Positions 1 to 8,058 of a stretch of DNA of 39,481 bases are shown in pieces. Position 1 is the first letter of the stretch. Each line of letters starts with the position of its first letter. This DNA is from Spirochaetales bacterium (lineage in GTDB: Bacteria > Spirochaetota > Spirochaetia > Sphaerochaetales > Sphaerochaetaceae). Made by a program: the position numbers and the translations under genes. The stretch lies in the NCBI GenBank assembly GCA_022788185.1, contig JALEVV010000050.1, positions 1-39,481 on the forward strand, given 5' to 3'. The notes beneath the pieces were generated by a model that had not been told where the DNA came from, ran no database searches, and saw nothing but the letters and a program-made list of their open reading frames with translations.

Positions 1-2
1 GT

Positions 3-56
3 GAGAACAGGGCCTATGATGATCAGGACTGGCTGAAGACAGAGGATCTGAGATAA
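3..56 (+). CDS. 3' end of an upstream gene (partial)
   Basis: Reading from base 3, an open frame gives 17 residues ending in DWLKTEDLR and then a TAA stop. The frame is open to the window edge and a clear rho-independent terminator follows 20 bases later, which is what the end of a real gene would look like. The fragment is too short to assign a family. It is acidic and polar, with no membrane segment. Confidence 0.5.
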   Translation, partial: ENRAYDDQDWLKTEDLR

Positions 57-76
57 TACCCGATTCATAATTCAGG

Positions 77-105
77 ACCCGGCGGAAGAATCTGCCGGGT
101 TTTTT
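77..105 (+). terminator. Rho-independent terminator
   Basis: A perfect 7-bp GC-rich stem (ACCCGGC pairing with GCCGGGT) encloses a 10-base loop and runs straight into six T residues. It ends the gene that enters from the left edge and separates it from azlC. Confidence 0.9.
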
Positions 106-165
106 GCATTTGCGGCGCATTTCCGTCGAACCTGATTTTCAAATATGATGTTTAAATTTATCCCA

Positions 166-171
166 TAAAGT
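166..171 (+). promoter_or_regulatory. Candidate -10 box of azlC (leaderless type)
   Basis: TAAAGT ends six bases before the ATG at 178, the spacing seen at several other operon starts in this window. No convincing -35 is visible, so this is one of the weaker members of the set. Confidence 0.4.
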
Positions 172-177
172 CTTATC

Positions 178-900
178 ATGTGGGCCATGCGTAAAGATCT
201 TAGAGAAAACTACCTCAGAGGTCTCAGAGGGGGACTTCCCATCGGTATCGGATACTTCGCAGTATCTTTTACACTGGGGATAGTTATGAGAAATGCAGGA
301 CTCACTGCCTGGGAAGGGGCACTGATGAGTCTTGTCAACAATACAAGTGCAGGTGAGGCGGCAGGAACGGCCATAATACAGAATGACGGTTCCTACTTCG
401 AGATGGCTCTTTCCCAGCTGGTCATCAACCTCCGATATCTTCTTATGAGTGCAGCCCTGATACTTCATGTGGACAGGAATCTGTCCGTGAAGCACAGGAT
501 GCTCATGTCCCTGGACATCACGGATGAGGTTTTCGCCCTTTCCGTACTCCAGCCTAAGCCGCTGTCTCCCTTCTTTTCCTATGGCGTGATGTGCTCCACC
601 ATACCGTTCTGGGCAGCCGGAACTGCACTGGGAATCGTCTTCGGCAACATCCTTTCAGCAGACATCGTCAGGGCACTTTCGATCGCACTCTATGCCATGT
701 TCGTAGCGGTCGTCATCCCGCCGTGCAGAAAGAACGTGAAGCTTCTTGCCGTGGTTGCTTCCAGCATGATCCTGAGCTTCATCGCATCCAGGGCGCCGTA
801 CATCTCATCCTTAAGTGAGGGAAACAGGATAATCATCCTGACCGTTGTCCTTGGCACGGTCTTTGCTTTACTGTTTCCGCCAAAGGAGGAAGAGCTTTGA
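178..900 (+). CDS. azlC: AzlC family branched-chain amino acid exporter, large subunit
   Basis: This 240-residue, strongly hydrophobic protein matches the AzlC family, the large subunit of a two-component exporter of branched-chain amino acids and analogues in the inner membrane. Family features are the N-terminal GLPIGIGYFAVSFTLG segment, the SAGEAAGTAI stretch and the conserved SQLVINLRYLLMS segment, followed by several membrane helices. The length is normal. The usual partner AzlD follows directly with a four-base TTGA overlap, which supports the call. The start at 178 is preferred over the in-frame ATG at 187 because a -10-like box ends six bases before 178. No Shine-Dalgarno is visible for either start. 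The transported substrate in this organism is inferred from the family only. Confidence 0.88.
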   Translation: MWAMRKDLRENYLRGLRGGLPIGIGYFAVSFTLGIVMRNAGLTAWEGALMSLVNNTSAGEAAGTAIIQNDGSYFEMALSQLVINLRYLLMSAALILHVDRNLSVKHRMLMSLDITDEVFALSVLQPKPLSPFFSYGVMCSTIPFWAAGTALGIVFGNILSADIVRALSIALYAMFVAVVIPPCRKNVKLLAVVASSMILSFIASRAPYISSLSEGNRIIILTVVLGTVFALLFPPKEEEL

Positions 901-1202
901 AACACAATGTTTACATCTACATATTCATAATGGCGGCAGTCACTTACGTGATAAGGGTACTGCCCCTTGCCGTGTTCAGAAAGCCGATAGAAAACAGGTT
1001 CATCCGCTCCTTTCTCTACTACGTTCCCTACGTGACGCTCTCGGTAATGACCTTTCCTGCAATTCTGGAAGCCACCGGAAGCTATACCCTGGGAGCAGTC
1101 GGTTTCATAGTCGCGATTCTCTTTTCCCTATATAAGGGATCGCTTCCGCTGGTGGCGGCCGTAAGCTGCCTCAGCGTCTACCTGCTGGAGTTTTTCCTTT
1201 GA
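897..1202 (+). CDS. azlD: AzlD family branched-chain amino acid exporter, small subunit
   Basis: This 101-residue hydrophobic protein has about four membrane segments and matches AzlD, the small partner of AzlC. The family signature TYVIRVLPLAVF lies near the N terminus. The start is a TTG overlapping the azlC stop as TTGA. It is chosen because AGGAGG lies about nine bases upstream inside azlC and no ATG lies nearby in frame. The stop codon at 1200-1202 overlaps the -35 element proposed for the next gene, so the azl operon ends here without an obvious terminator hairpin. Confidence 0.85.
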   Translation: MKHNVYIYIFIMAAVTYVIRVLPLAVFRKPIENRFIRSFLYYVPYVTLSVMTFPAILEATGSYTLGAVGFIVAILFSLYKGSLPLVAAVSCLSVYLLEFFL

Positions 1203-1226
1203 CGCATAACGGGAGTATGTTAAACT
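1199..1226 (+). promoter_or_regulatory. Promoter of the DegT-like/nadK/recN operon
   Basis: TTGACG at 1199-1204, a 16-base spacer and TAAACT at 1221-1226 form a good sigma-70-type promoter. The -10 box ends seven bases before the ATG at 1234, so transcription is expected to begin at or next to the start codon (leaderless mRNA). Confidence 0.65.
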
Positions 1227-1233
1227 TTCACAC

Positions 1234-2268
1234 ATGGCACTGATACGCTTTTACAAACCAACTCTAAGAAGAAAGGATATGGATGCAGTCCTCCAGACCA
1301 TGGTCGATGAGAAGATCGGGCCGGGAGACAGAAGGAAGCTTTTCCTAAGGTCGCTTTGTGAATATCTGGGCCTGAAGGACGGAATCGCACTGAGATCCTA
1401 TCCCGATGCGATCGGGACGGCCCTGTCCGTACTTAATGCGGAGCCAGGCTCGACCATTGCAGTATCTGTGCTTTCTCCTGAAATCTACAGGACCGTTATC
1501 ACTGAGAACGGCCTGAAGATGATGCTGCTTGACGTTTCTCCCGATACAGGGTGCATCTCTGCCGATGAGGCGAAGAGGGCTGAGAGCGAAGGCGCTGCTG
1601 CAATCCTGCTCCATGAGCCCCTCTCCCAGGTGCCATATGACCTGAAGGATCTGTCCCTTTCCATTCCGTTGATCGAGGACATCACCGAATCCTTCGCATC
1701 TTCCTTCGGTCCCTTCAGGGCAGGGTGCCTCGGGGACATTGTAATAGCCGCCTTTGAGGAGGAGTCCATCGTTTCCACTGGAGGCGGTGCCGCCGTGCTT
1801 TCCTCTAAGAGCGCATACATTGACAGCGTCAGGAAACATGCCAGAAGATACAATCCCTTTGCTGAGCTTCCTGACCTGAATGCGTCCCTTGGCGTCGTAC
1901 AGCTCTTAAACATCGACGAGAACCTTAAGAAGAGAAGGGAGCTTTTCAGACTGTTCTCACAGGCCGCCATGAAGAGTGACGTAAAACTCTTCGGGATAAG
2001 GAGCCTGGACTTCGAGCCCTCAGGCTTTCATTTTCCGATCATTGCCTCAGGCCGCCCCGATGAGGTAGTCTCCTTTGCGGCCAAATACACCGTTCCGGTG
2101 AAAAGATCGTTCACGAACAGCTGCGGGATAAACTATCAGGACAGATTCGATCTCTATCCCAATGCGGTCATCTCGCTCTCCAGGGGAGTTTCCTTCCCCT
2201 TATACCCATTCCTTCAGCCAAAGGAAACTGAGGCTGTCATCAAGGTGCTCTCGCACCTTCCGCAATAG
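1234..2268 (+). CDS. DegT/DnrJ/EryC1-like aminotransferase-fold protein lacking the PLP lysine
   Basis: This 344-residue protein follows the layout of the DegT/DnrJ/EryC1/StrS family of PLP-dependent sugar aminotransferases and dehydratases: an N-terminal region with GPGDRRKLF, a large-domain core, the acidic motif IEDITESF around residues 147-154 that would bind the PLP ring nitrogen, and the glycine-rich TGGGAAVL at 182-189. Family members carry the Schiff-base lysine four residues before that TG. Here the aligned stretch reads AFEEESIVSTGGG, so the lysine position is serine 178. A normal transaminase mechanism is therefore unlikely. It may be a non-catalytic or repurposed PLP-fold protein. 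It heads an operon with nadK and recN, and the start is fixed by a promoter seven bases upstream. The substrate is unknown. Confidence 0.7.
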   Translation: MALIRFYKPTLRRKDMDAVLQTMVDEKIGPGDRRKLFLRSLCEYLGLKDGIALRSYPDAIGTALSVLNAEPGSTIAVSVLSPEIYRTVITENGLKMMLLDVSPDTGCISADEAKRAESEGAAAILLHEPLSQVPYDLKDLSLSIPLIEDITESFASSFGPFRAGCLGDIVIAAFEEESIVSTGGGAAVLSSKSAYIDSVRKHARRYNPFAELPDLNASLGVVQLLNIDENLKKRRELFRLFSQAAMKSDVKLFGIRSLDFEPSGFHFPIIASGRPDEVVSFAAKYTVPVKRSFTNSCGINYQDRFDLYPNAVISLSRGVSFPLYPFLQPKETEAVIKVLSHLPQ

Positions 2269-2278
2269 GAGGCATCCC

Positions 2279-3130
2279 ATGGAACTTAAAAACGTAGTTG
2301 TTATCGCAAACGGCTCCAAGCCTGAGGCTGAGTCAATTGCAGAGGAAATCAGGAACTATCTGGCACTCCACGGGATTCTCACCGATGTCTATGTGACTAA
2401 GGACTCCGATGATGACATCCAGCTCTCGATAAAGAGCGATCTCGTTGTGTCCGTCGGAGGGGATGGAACCGTCCTTTACTGTGCCCGTCTCGTTCAGAAC
2501 CTGGGAATCCCCATTCTGGCGGTGAATCTCGGCACCTTCGGCTACATAACCGAAATAGGAAGAGGTGAGTGGCAGAGTGTCTTTGAGGACATCTTCGGGG
2601 ACAGGGAGCGGCTCTCAAGACGCCTCATGCTGAGAGTCAGTGTCATGAGAAAGGGTGTCAAGGTCTATCAGGCAACGGGCCTCAATGAGGCGGTTGTTTC
2701 CAGTGCGGGTATTTCAAAGGTCGTAAAGCTGGACCTTTCAATAAACAGCACCGTTGCCGGAAGATTCAAGAGTGACGGACTCATCATTGCGACTCCCACC
2801 GGTTCCACGGGATATTCCCTGGCGGCCGGAGGACCTATCGTTGACTGTGAGATGTCTGCCTTCATAATCACTCCGATATGCCCGTTCACGCTTTCGAACA
2901 GGCCTCTGGTCCTGGGAGGCAGTGAGGTGATAACGATGAATGTTCCCGAAGGCCAGAGGACCGATCTGATGCTGACCGTAGACGGACAGCAGACCTTCGA
3001 TCTTATGGAAGGCGATGACGTCATAGTCGAGAAGAGCCGTTCGCGTATACTTCTTGTCTCCTCGAACGTCAGAAATTATACGGAAGTGATCAGGGCAAAA
3101 CTGAACTGGACGGGTGAACTCCATGCTTGA
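2279..3130 (+). CDS. nadK: NAD kinase
   Basis: This cytosolic 283-residue enzyme phosphorylates NAD to NADP with ATP. The family signature GGDGT is at residues 60-64, the NE motif appears in LNEAVV, and the conserved GSTGYSLAAGGPI segment follows, so all the usual active-site elements are present. The start is the ATG at 2279, preceded by GGAGG with six-base spacing. A longer frame exists upstream but would run far into the preceding gene. The gene lies ten bases after the DegT-like gene and overlaps recN by eight bases, so the three are probably co-transcribed. A nadK-recN neighbourhood is common in bacteria. Confidence 0.95.
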   Translation: MELKNVVVIANGSKPEAESIAEEIRNYLALHGILTDVYVTKDSDDDIQLSIKSDLVVSVGGDGTVLYCARLVQNLGIPILAVNLGTFGYITEIGRGEWQSVFEDIFGDRERLSRRLMLRVSVMRKGVKVYQATGLNEAVVSSAGISKVVKLDLSINSTVAGRFKSDGLIIATPTGSTGYSLAAGGPIVDCEMSAFIITPICPFTLSNRPLVLGGSEVITMNVPEGQRTDLMLTVDGQQTFDLMEGDDVIVEKSRSRILLVSSNVRNYTEVIRAKLNWTGELHA

Positions 3131-4781
3131 ACAGCTTGACATCACCAACTATGTGCTGATCTCACATCTCTCGATCAGCTTCTCTTCCGGACTTTCCGTT
3201 TTAAGCGGAGAGACGGGAGCGGGTAAATCCGTGATACTCTCTGCAATTGCGCTCATCCTCGGGGAAAAGGCAAAGGCCGACGTGGTCAGGCGCGGTGAGT
3301 CGGAGGCCCACATCAATGCGGTCTTCTCCTATGGGGAGAAGGATGCCGGACTCAGGGCTTTTCTGGAAAGGGAGGACCTGACAGGTGAGGATGACACGAT
3401 CATCATTTCACGGACGATCAGGGCAGGGGGACGCTCCGTTAACCGCGTCAACTCCCGCATCGTCACCAGGGAGACACTTTCGGCGTTAGGAGCCTACCTT
3501 ATCGATATCTCATCCCAGGCAGCCCATCAGGGACTTCTGAAAAACGACGTTCAGAGAGTCCTCCTGGACAGGTTCAGCGATGTCCATGCGGAACTTGAAG
3601 CTTATGAAAAGGCGTTCAGGGCGTATCAGGCCGCTGAGAGCGAGCTGAATGAGCTTAAGGAAAAGAGCGAGAGGGCAAGGCGGGATTACGATTACTTCTC
3701 CTTCTGCCTTGAGGAGCTTGATAAGGCCGATCTGAAGGAAGGAGAGGATGATGTGCTTGGTGCCGAACTGAAGAGGATAAGTCTCAGCGAGGCACTCACC
3801 GAGGAGGTGTCTGCCTCCTACTCAATACTTAAGGGAGACATCGGGGAAGGTGCGCTCACGCTGCTTTCCCATGCCCTTTCATCCCTGAACAGGGCATCGT
3901 CCAGGGATCCCGGGCTTGATGAGCTGGCCAGACGCCTGGAGTCCTGTGAAATAGAGGCCGAGGACATTGCCGCATCCCTTCGTGACTACCTGTCCTCGCT
4001 TACATTCAGCGAACGGGAGCTGGAGGAGAAGAACGCCAGAATGTCCCTTCTGCAGCGCATGAAGAAGAAGTACGGTCCATCCCTTTCCGATGCAATCAAA
4101 AAGCGTGAGGAGTTCCGTGAAGCCCTGCTTGCCGTGGACAACGCTGATGAACTTCTCTCTGAAAAGGAAAAGCAGCTGGCAAAGTGCGCATCAGAACTTG
4201 AAAGGTGTGCCTCTGCCCTTACTGAAAAAAGAAGAAAGGGTGCTTCGAGACTGGAGGAAAAGACCATTTCCATCCTTAAGAAGCTTTCCATGCAGAGTGC
4301 GGAGCTTTCCGTGATGCTTGAGAAGATCCCATACTGTCAGCATGGTCAGGACAAGGTGGAATTCCTAATCAGGGCCAATAAGGGTGAGAAGAGGGGTGCC
4401 ATCAGGGATGTGGCATCGGGCGGTGAGCTCTCCAGAATCCTTCTGGCCCTCAAGGCGGCCCTCAGTGAGGAGGATGAGACCGGAACACTCATATTCGATG
4501 AGGTGGACAGCGGAATAGGCGGAGCCGTCGCCACCGCAGTCGGCGAGGAGATTTCCGCTCTTTCGAAGAGCCATCAGGTGCTTGTCATAACCCATTCTGC
4601 CCAGATAGCTGCCAGGGCGGATGTCCACTTCCTCGTTTCAAAGAGGGAGGAGGGTGAGAGAACCTTCTCCGAAGTCAGAAAAATCGACGGTGAGGGGCGC
4701 ATAAAGGAAATCGCCCGTCTCCTTTCCGGAAAGACGAGCGACAGTGCACTGGTTCATGCCAGGGAATTACTTGAAGTTTAA
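3123..4781 (+). CDS. recN: DNA repair protein RecN
   Basis: RecN is an SMC-like ATPase that acts in double-strand break repair. The 552-residue product has the Walker A motif GETGAGKS at residues 29-36, a central region rich in Glu/Lys/Leu heptads typical of coiled coils, the ABC signature ASGGELSRILLALK, and the Walker B motif LIFDEVDSGIGG near the C terminus. Length is normal. ATG 3123 is chosen because the mature N terminus MLEQLDITNYVLI matches the family; an in-frame GTG lies three codons earlier. It overlaps nadK by eight bases. Its 3' end overlaps the convergent GH57 gene by 15 bases, with no room for an intergenic terminator. Confidence 0.95.
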   Translation: MLEQLDITNYVLISHLSISFSSGLSVLSGETGAGKSVILSAIALILGEKAKADVVRRGESEAHINAVFSYGEKDAGLRAFLEREDLTGEDDTIIISRTIRAGGRSVNRVNSRIVTRETLSALGAYLIDISSQAAHQGLLKNDVQRVLLDRFSDVHAELEAYEKAFRAYQAAESELNELKEKSERARRDYDYFSFCLEELDKADLKEGEDDVLGAELKRISLSEALTEEVSASYSILKGDIGEGALTLLSHALSSLNRASSRDPGLDELARRLESCEIEAEDIAASLRDYLSSLTFSERELEEKNARMSLLQRMKKKYGPSLSDAIKKREEFREALLAVDNADELLSEKEKQLAKCASELERCASALTEKRRKGASRLEEKTISILKKLSMQSAELSVMLEKIPYCQHGQDKVEFLIRANKGEKRGAIRDVASGGELSRILLALKAALSEEDETGTLIFDEVDSGIGGAVATAVGEEISALSKSHQVLVITHSAQIAARADVHFLVSKREEGERTFSEVRKIDGEGRIKEIARLLSGKTSDSALVHARELLEV

Positions 4782-7082
4782 AGTATCGTAGATCTTTTTC
4801 TTCTTCTCTTCACTGACTGCTGACTGCTTCCTGCCTGAGTAGTACTCATAGACCTCATTCTGCAGCGTCTTGCTCTCAGGCTCGAAGCCGAAGCTCCTTA
4901 CCATATTGAAGAACTCCGTGATGAGATCGGCGAGAGTGTCATCGAGTCCGTTATTCCTAAGATCGTATGCGATTTTGGTTACATCCCTGTTAAGAATCTC
5001 AAGAACCGCATTGGTCTCGTTAACACGTCCGTACTTCCTGATGAAGTCCAGAAGGACGGTGAAGTACATTTTCTTTTCTTCCCAGGTGATACTGTCCGGA
5101 TGGATGGTTGAAAGTGCCTTGAATATCTTCATGGCCAGTCCCAGGTTCTCAAGTATCATCGTCTTCATCGGCAGATACTTGCTGCTCTTAGTGAGAATTG
5201 AGAAGTTGTAAAGGGAGTTCACCACCACCTTGATGTCCGACAGCTGGAGTGATGAGGTTGCCCTGTCAACCCAGTTGTCACAGAGACTCAGAACGAGAAG
5301 CGGAATGTCCTCCGTCGTGATTTTATATCTCTGACGTGATTCATTGTTTGAACAGAGATAGAGGTTAAGTCCTCCTGACACCGTGGAAGAGGAGAGTATG
5401 GTGAAATCATATCTGATCTGGGAGATGACATCGTGGAAGATGATTCTTGCGTTGTCACTGCATTCACTCACGTAGCTGTCAAGGACGAAGCGTCCGTACT
5501 TTTTCTCCCAGTCGCTTTCAATGGCAACCACATGGTTGATGTAGAAGAAGATTGAGGCCTCGCACTCTCCGGAAAGGGCCTTGAGCTCTGCCTGGGCAAT
5601 GCTCATGCCGTCTCCCTGTGCCCTGATGTTGCTCTTTGCCTTCCTGAGCTCGCTGAGGAAGGGCAGCAGCAGGTCTTCCTCGCTGTAGCTCTGGAACATT
5701 TTCATGGCATAGAGGGCATAACGGATGTTCTGCCTCGGCTCGATGCCTGAAATGTCATTGAAGAAGAAGCCGCAGCTCGTGAAGGAGAAGTGTCTGTTCT
5801 GGATACCGAGAAGCAGTGATGCAACCTCCGTGTCGAAAGCGGGATCAAAGGAATACTTTTCATGGAGGTGGGAAATCAGGGTGGGCATGTCCTCTTTTCC
5901 GATGAAGACGGGTGCCACCTCATCGAGTATCATGTCAGGCGTTACCGATGAGCCGAAGATCCTGGTGCACTCGGCGGCGAATATGTCATCTAGCTTTGCC
6001 GAGAGATCGGACAGCGCCTTTCTGAGAGGAGTCCTCCACTTCTGGTTCCAGCCTTCCTCTCCTCCGGTGTGGCAGCCGCAGTCCTTGTACCACCTTGATA
6101 CGCCGTGGGAACAGGACCAGGAGGTTCCCTTTCCCTCCTCACCGCGGTGAAGCACTGCCCTGAGCGTGGGCCGGTGATCGGCAAGATACCTTCCGTAGTT
6201 GGTGAATTCGAAATCGTTTCTTTCCTCAACCTTCTTAATGAGTGCGGCCAGTGCCATGTCACCGAAGGGTTCATGGTGGCCGTAGATCTCACCGTCCGTG
6301 GCTGTATGAATGAGAGGCTGTCTGTCCGTATTCCTGATATCAAGCAGCATGTCGTAAAGAGAGTCGGCATTTCTCAGCGCATGGCCGAAGCTGATGCTTG
6401 AGGCCAGACCCGGGTGGTAGAAGAATCCGGCTATTTCCCGCCCTGTTGTTCCCGAGAGAATGTATGGTTCGGCATACGGGGCAGGGGAGGGTCCCAGCTC
6501 ATCCATCTGATGAGTCGTCGGGTTCTCAACGGCCCTGCACTGCCATGGGGAGAGGACCACGAACTTTATTCCGCTCTCAGAGAGAATGTCAATGACATCA
6601 CTGTTGATGGCGGCTTCCGGCAGCCACATGCCCTCAGGCATTCTGCCGAAGCGGTAGATGAAGTCCTCAATTCCCCATTCGATCTGGCGCTTTGCGTCGC
6701 TGACCCTGTCGAGGGGGAGGATCGTGTGGTTGTACCCCATGGCCATGCCGTTACCGTGGCCGAGACGCCTGACGCTTTCCCTGTCAGCTTCCACTATCAT
6801 GTCGTGGAAAATGGGGTGCTTGTCCTTGAGCCACGTCATGATCGTGTGTCCGAAGTTGAAGGAAAGATAACTGTAGTTGTTGGTCAGGCTTTCGATCCGT
6901 CCGTCCGGTCCGAGATATCTGGAAAAGGCGTTTGCGCCGTAACATTCATGGCAGATGCGCTCATTCCAGTTGTCAAAGGGAGCAGCGCTCGGCTGCTTTT
7001 CGATTATTCCTGTATATGGGTTTTCCCTGGGGGGCTGATAAAAGTGTCCATGTAGGATCAGTGAGGTTTTTGTAGATTCCAT
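4767..7082 (-). CDS. Glycoside hydrolase family 57 protein with DUF3536 domain
   Basis: This 771-residue protein starts with the GH57 motif HGHFYQP (residues 11-17), followed by GMAMGYNH near 112-119, WLPEAA with the predicted nucleophile Glu156, and TDGEIYGHH with the predicted acid/base Asp263. The long C-terminal half matches the DUF3536 type and is mostly helical. GH57 enzymes act on alpha-glucans as amylases, glucanotransferases or branching enzymes. The exact reaction of the DUF3536 branch is not known to me. The start is the ATG at 7082: a promoter with a -10 ending eight bases upstream leaves no room for the longer frame. No signal peptide is seen, so the protein is probably cytoplasmic. 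It diverges from a DUF4912-GH57 operon. Confidence 0.88.
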   Translation of the reverse strand: MESTKTSLILHGHFYQPPRENPYTGIIEKQPSAAPFDNWNERICHECYGANAFSRYLGPDGRIESLTNNYSYLSFNFGHTIMTWLKDKHPIFHDMIVEADRESVRRLGHGNGMAMGYNHTILPLDRVSDAKRQIEWGIEDFIYRFGRMPEGMWLPEAAINSDVIDILSESGIKFVVLSPWQCRAVENPTTHQMDELGPSPAPYAEPYILSGTTGREIAGFFYHPGLASSISFGHALRNADSLYDMLLDIRNTDRQPLIHTATDGEIYGHHEPFGDMALAALIKKVEERNDFEFTNYGRYLADHRPTLRAVLHRGEEGKGTSWSCSHGVSRWYKDCGCHTGGEEGWNQKWRTPLRKALSDLSAKLDDIFAAECTRIFGSSVTPDMILDEVAPVFIGKEDMPTLISHLHEKYSFDPAFDTEVASLLLGIQNRHFSFTSCGFFFNDISGIEPRQNIRYALYAMKMFQSYSEEDLLLPFLSELRKAKSNIRAQGDGMSIAQAELKALSGECEASIFFYINHVVAIESDWEKKYGRFVLDSYVSECSDNARIIFHDVISQIRYDFTILSSSTVSGGLNLYLCSNNESRQRYKITTEDIPLLVLSLCDNWVDRATSSLQLSDIKVVVNSLYNFSILTKSSKYLPMKTMILENLGLAMKIFKALSTIHPDSITWEEKKMYFTVLLDFIRKYGRVNETNAVLEILNRDVTKIAYDLRNNGLDDTLADLITEFFNMVRSFGFEPESKTLQNEVYEYYSGRKQSAVSEEKKKKIYDTLNFK

Positions 7083-7090
7083 AGACAGAA

Positions 7091-7119
7091 ATTTTAACAG
7101 AGGGGACACCCACACTCAA
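7091..7119 (-). promoter_or_regulatory. Promoter of the GH57-DUF3536 gene (leaderless type)
   Basis: On the minus strand TTGAGT (7119-7114), a 17-base spacer and TAAAAT (7096-7091) precede the ATG at 7082 by eight bases. The initiation point should fall at the start codon. Confidence 0.7.
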
Positions 7120-7127
7120 GAAAATTC

Positions 7128-7164
7128 TGAAAATTGTTTTCAATTTAACTGAAAACTATTTTCA
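7128..7164. promoter_or_regulatory. Two identical-arm 15-bp palindromes (candidate operators)
   Basis: TGAAAA-N3-TTTTCA occurs twice, at 7128-7142 (spacer TTG) and 7150-7164 (spacer CTA). Both are perfect inverted repeats and their centres are 22 bp apart, two helical turns, so dimers would sit on the same DNA face. They lie just upstream of the -35 of the GH57-DUF3536 promoter and also upstream of the divergent DUF4912 promoters. The regulator is unknown. Confidence 0.6.
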
Positions 7165-7183
7165 TTTCCATCGGTGAACCTGC

Positions 7184-7212
7184 CTGCCGTCAGGGAGACA
7201 TGCATATATAAT
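7184..7212 (+). promoter_or_regulatory. Possible upstream promoter of the DUF4912 operon
   Basis: CTGCCG, a 17-base spacer and a perfect TATAAT at 7207-7212 could form a second, distal promoter for the DUF4912-GH57 operon. It would give a leader of about 115 bases. Confidence 0.4.
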
Positions 7213-7285
7213 GATTAATGACGAAAAATAGTGATATTTCAGTGCATATTTTTGGGCTTTGCCCCTGCCCGGCCGATCCCTTAGG

Positions 7286-7314
7286 TTGACTATTTTTTAA
7301 TATTTCTTTAATTT
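7286..7314 (+). promoter_or_regulatory. Proximal promoter of the DUF4912 operon
   Basis: TTGACT, a 17-base spacer and TAATTT are followed by a short leader containing AAGGGG six bases before the ATG at 7336. This unit is therefore led by a Shine-Dalgarno sequence, unlike its divergent neighbour. Confidence 0.65.
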
Positions 7315-7335
7315 TTAGTGGTTAAGGGGTTGCAC

Positions 7336-8058
7336 ATGGTTTTGATCAAGATTGATTCCCTCTCCCAGAAAGAGCTTGAATACATAGCCGGACAGGAAGG
7401 GATCGAGGACTTTGACACGCTCTCACGGGATGAGCTCATAGAGGTTCTTAAGGATATCTATGAAGATGAGGATTCGGATACTCCGAATGTTACCGGTGAA
7501 AACGTGAACAAGAGATATGTGGCAGGGCTCAGTGACTACCGCGGTGATGTGGACGAGAATGTCCCCAGTCTTCCCGGTGTTGAAGATCTTCCATTGCTCT
7601 ATCCCGAAACAAGCGTACACATTCTTTCCAAGAACGCATCATGGCTTTACTGCTACTGGTCCGTCGCACCTTCCGATCTTGATCAGTATGATCAGAAGTT
7701 CGGTCAGTACGAACTCCTGCTGAGTGTAAACGTCACCGGAAACACTGGCATCGAGAAGTACGAAATCGAAATCGGCCGCGAGGACTCGGAGTGGAACATC
7801 AACGTACCTCACACCAACGGAAGCGTTAAGGTCTGCCTCATGCTCAGGAAGGGGGATGCCGCATACCTTCTTGCCGAGAGTGAAACCCTCCCGCTTGTTG
7901 ACTGCTACTGGCTTAACAATCCCGTAAGGATTCCTGCCGATGAGGGAATCTTCAGAAGATTCCTTGCTCCGATCACGAACAGGGATGGATACCTCATCCC
8001 CAGCGAGATCGTTGAGGAGATTATCAACAACGTCAGTAAAGAGGTGGAAAAGATATGA
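7336..8058 (+). CDS. DUF4912 domain protein
   Basis: The 240-residue protein has an N-terminal stretch (about 1-45) resembling the small helical Rho-N/SAP-type fold, an acidic linker (EDEDSD), and a DUF4912-like domain from about residue 85, recognised by its HILSKNASWLYCYWSV segment and beta-rich composition. The biochemical role of DUF4912 is not known to me. Here the gene overlaps a GH57 branching-enzyme gene by ATGA and diverges from a second GH57 gene, so a role in storage-glucan synthesis or its control is a reasonable inference. The start is the ATG at 7336 with AAGGGG six bases upstream. The alternative GTG at 7318 lies at the predicted transcription start and is unlikely. Confidence 0.75.
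   Translation: MVLIKIDSLSQKELEYIAGQEGIEDFDTLSRDELIEVLKDIYEDEDSDTPNVTGENVNKRYVAGLSDYRGDVDENVPSLPGVEDLPLLYPETSVHILSKNASWLYCYWSVAPSDLDQYDQKFGQYELLLSVNVTGNTGIEKYEIEIGREDSEWNINVPHTNGSVKVCLMLRKGDAAYLLAESETLPLVDCYWLNNPVRIPADEGIFRRFLAPITNRDGYLIPSEIVEEIINNVSKEVEKI

Noticed and set aside
178-900. Long frames overlapping azlC on both strands
   Set aside because: They are shadow frames; the AzlC frame has family motifs and membrane helices and the others do not.
7083-7335. Sigma-54 promoters (GG-N10-GC type) that the NtrC-like regulator could use
   Set aside because: I scanned this and the other intergenic regions and saw no convincing TGGC-N7-TTGC match.
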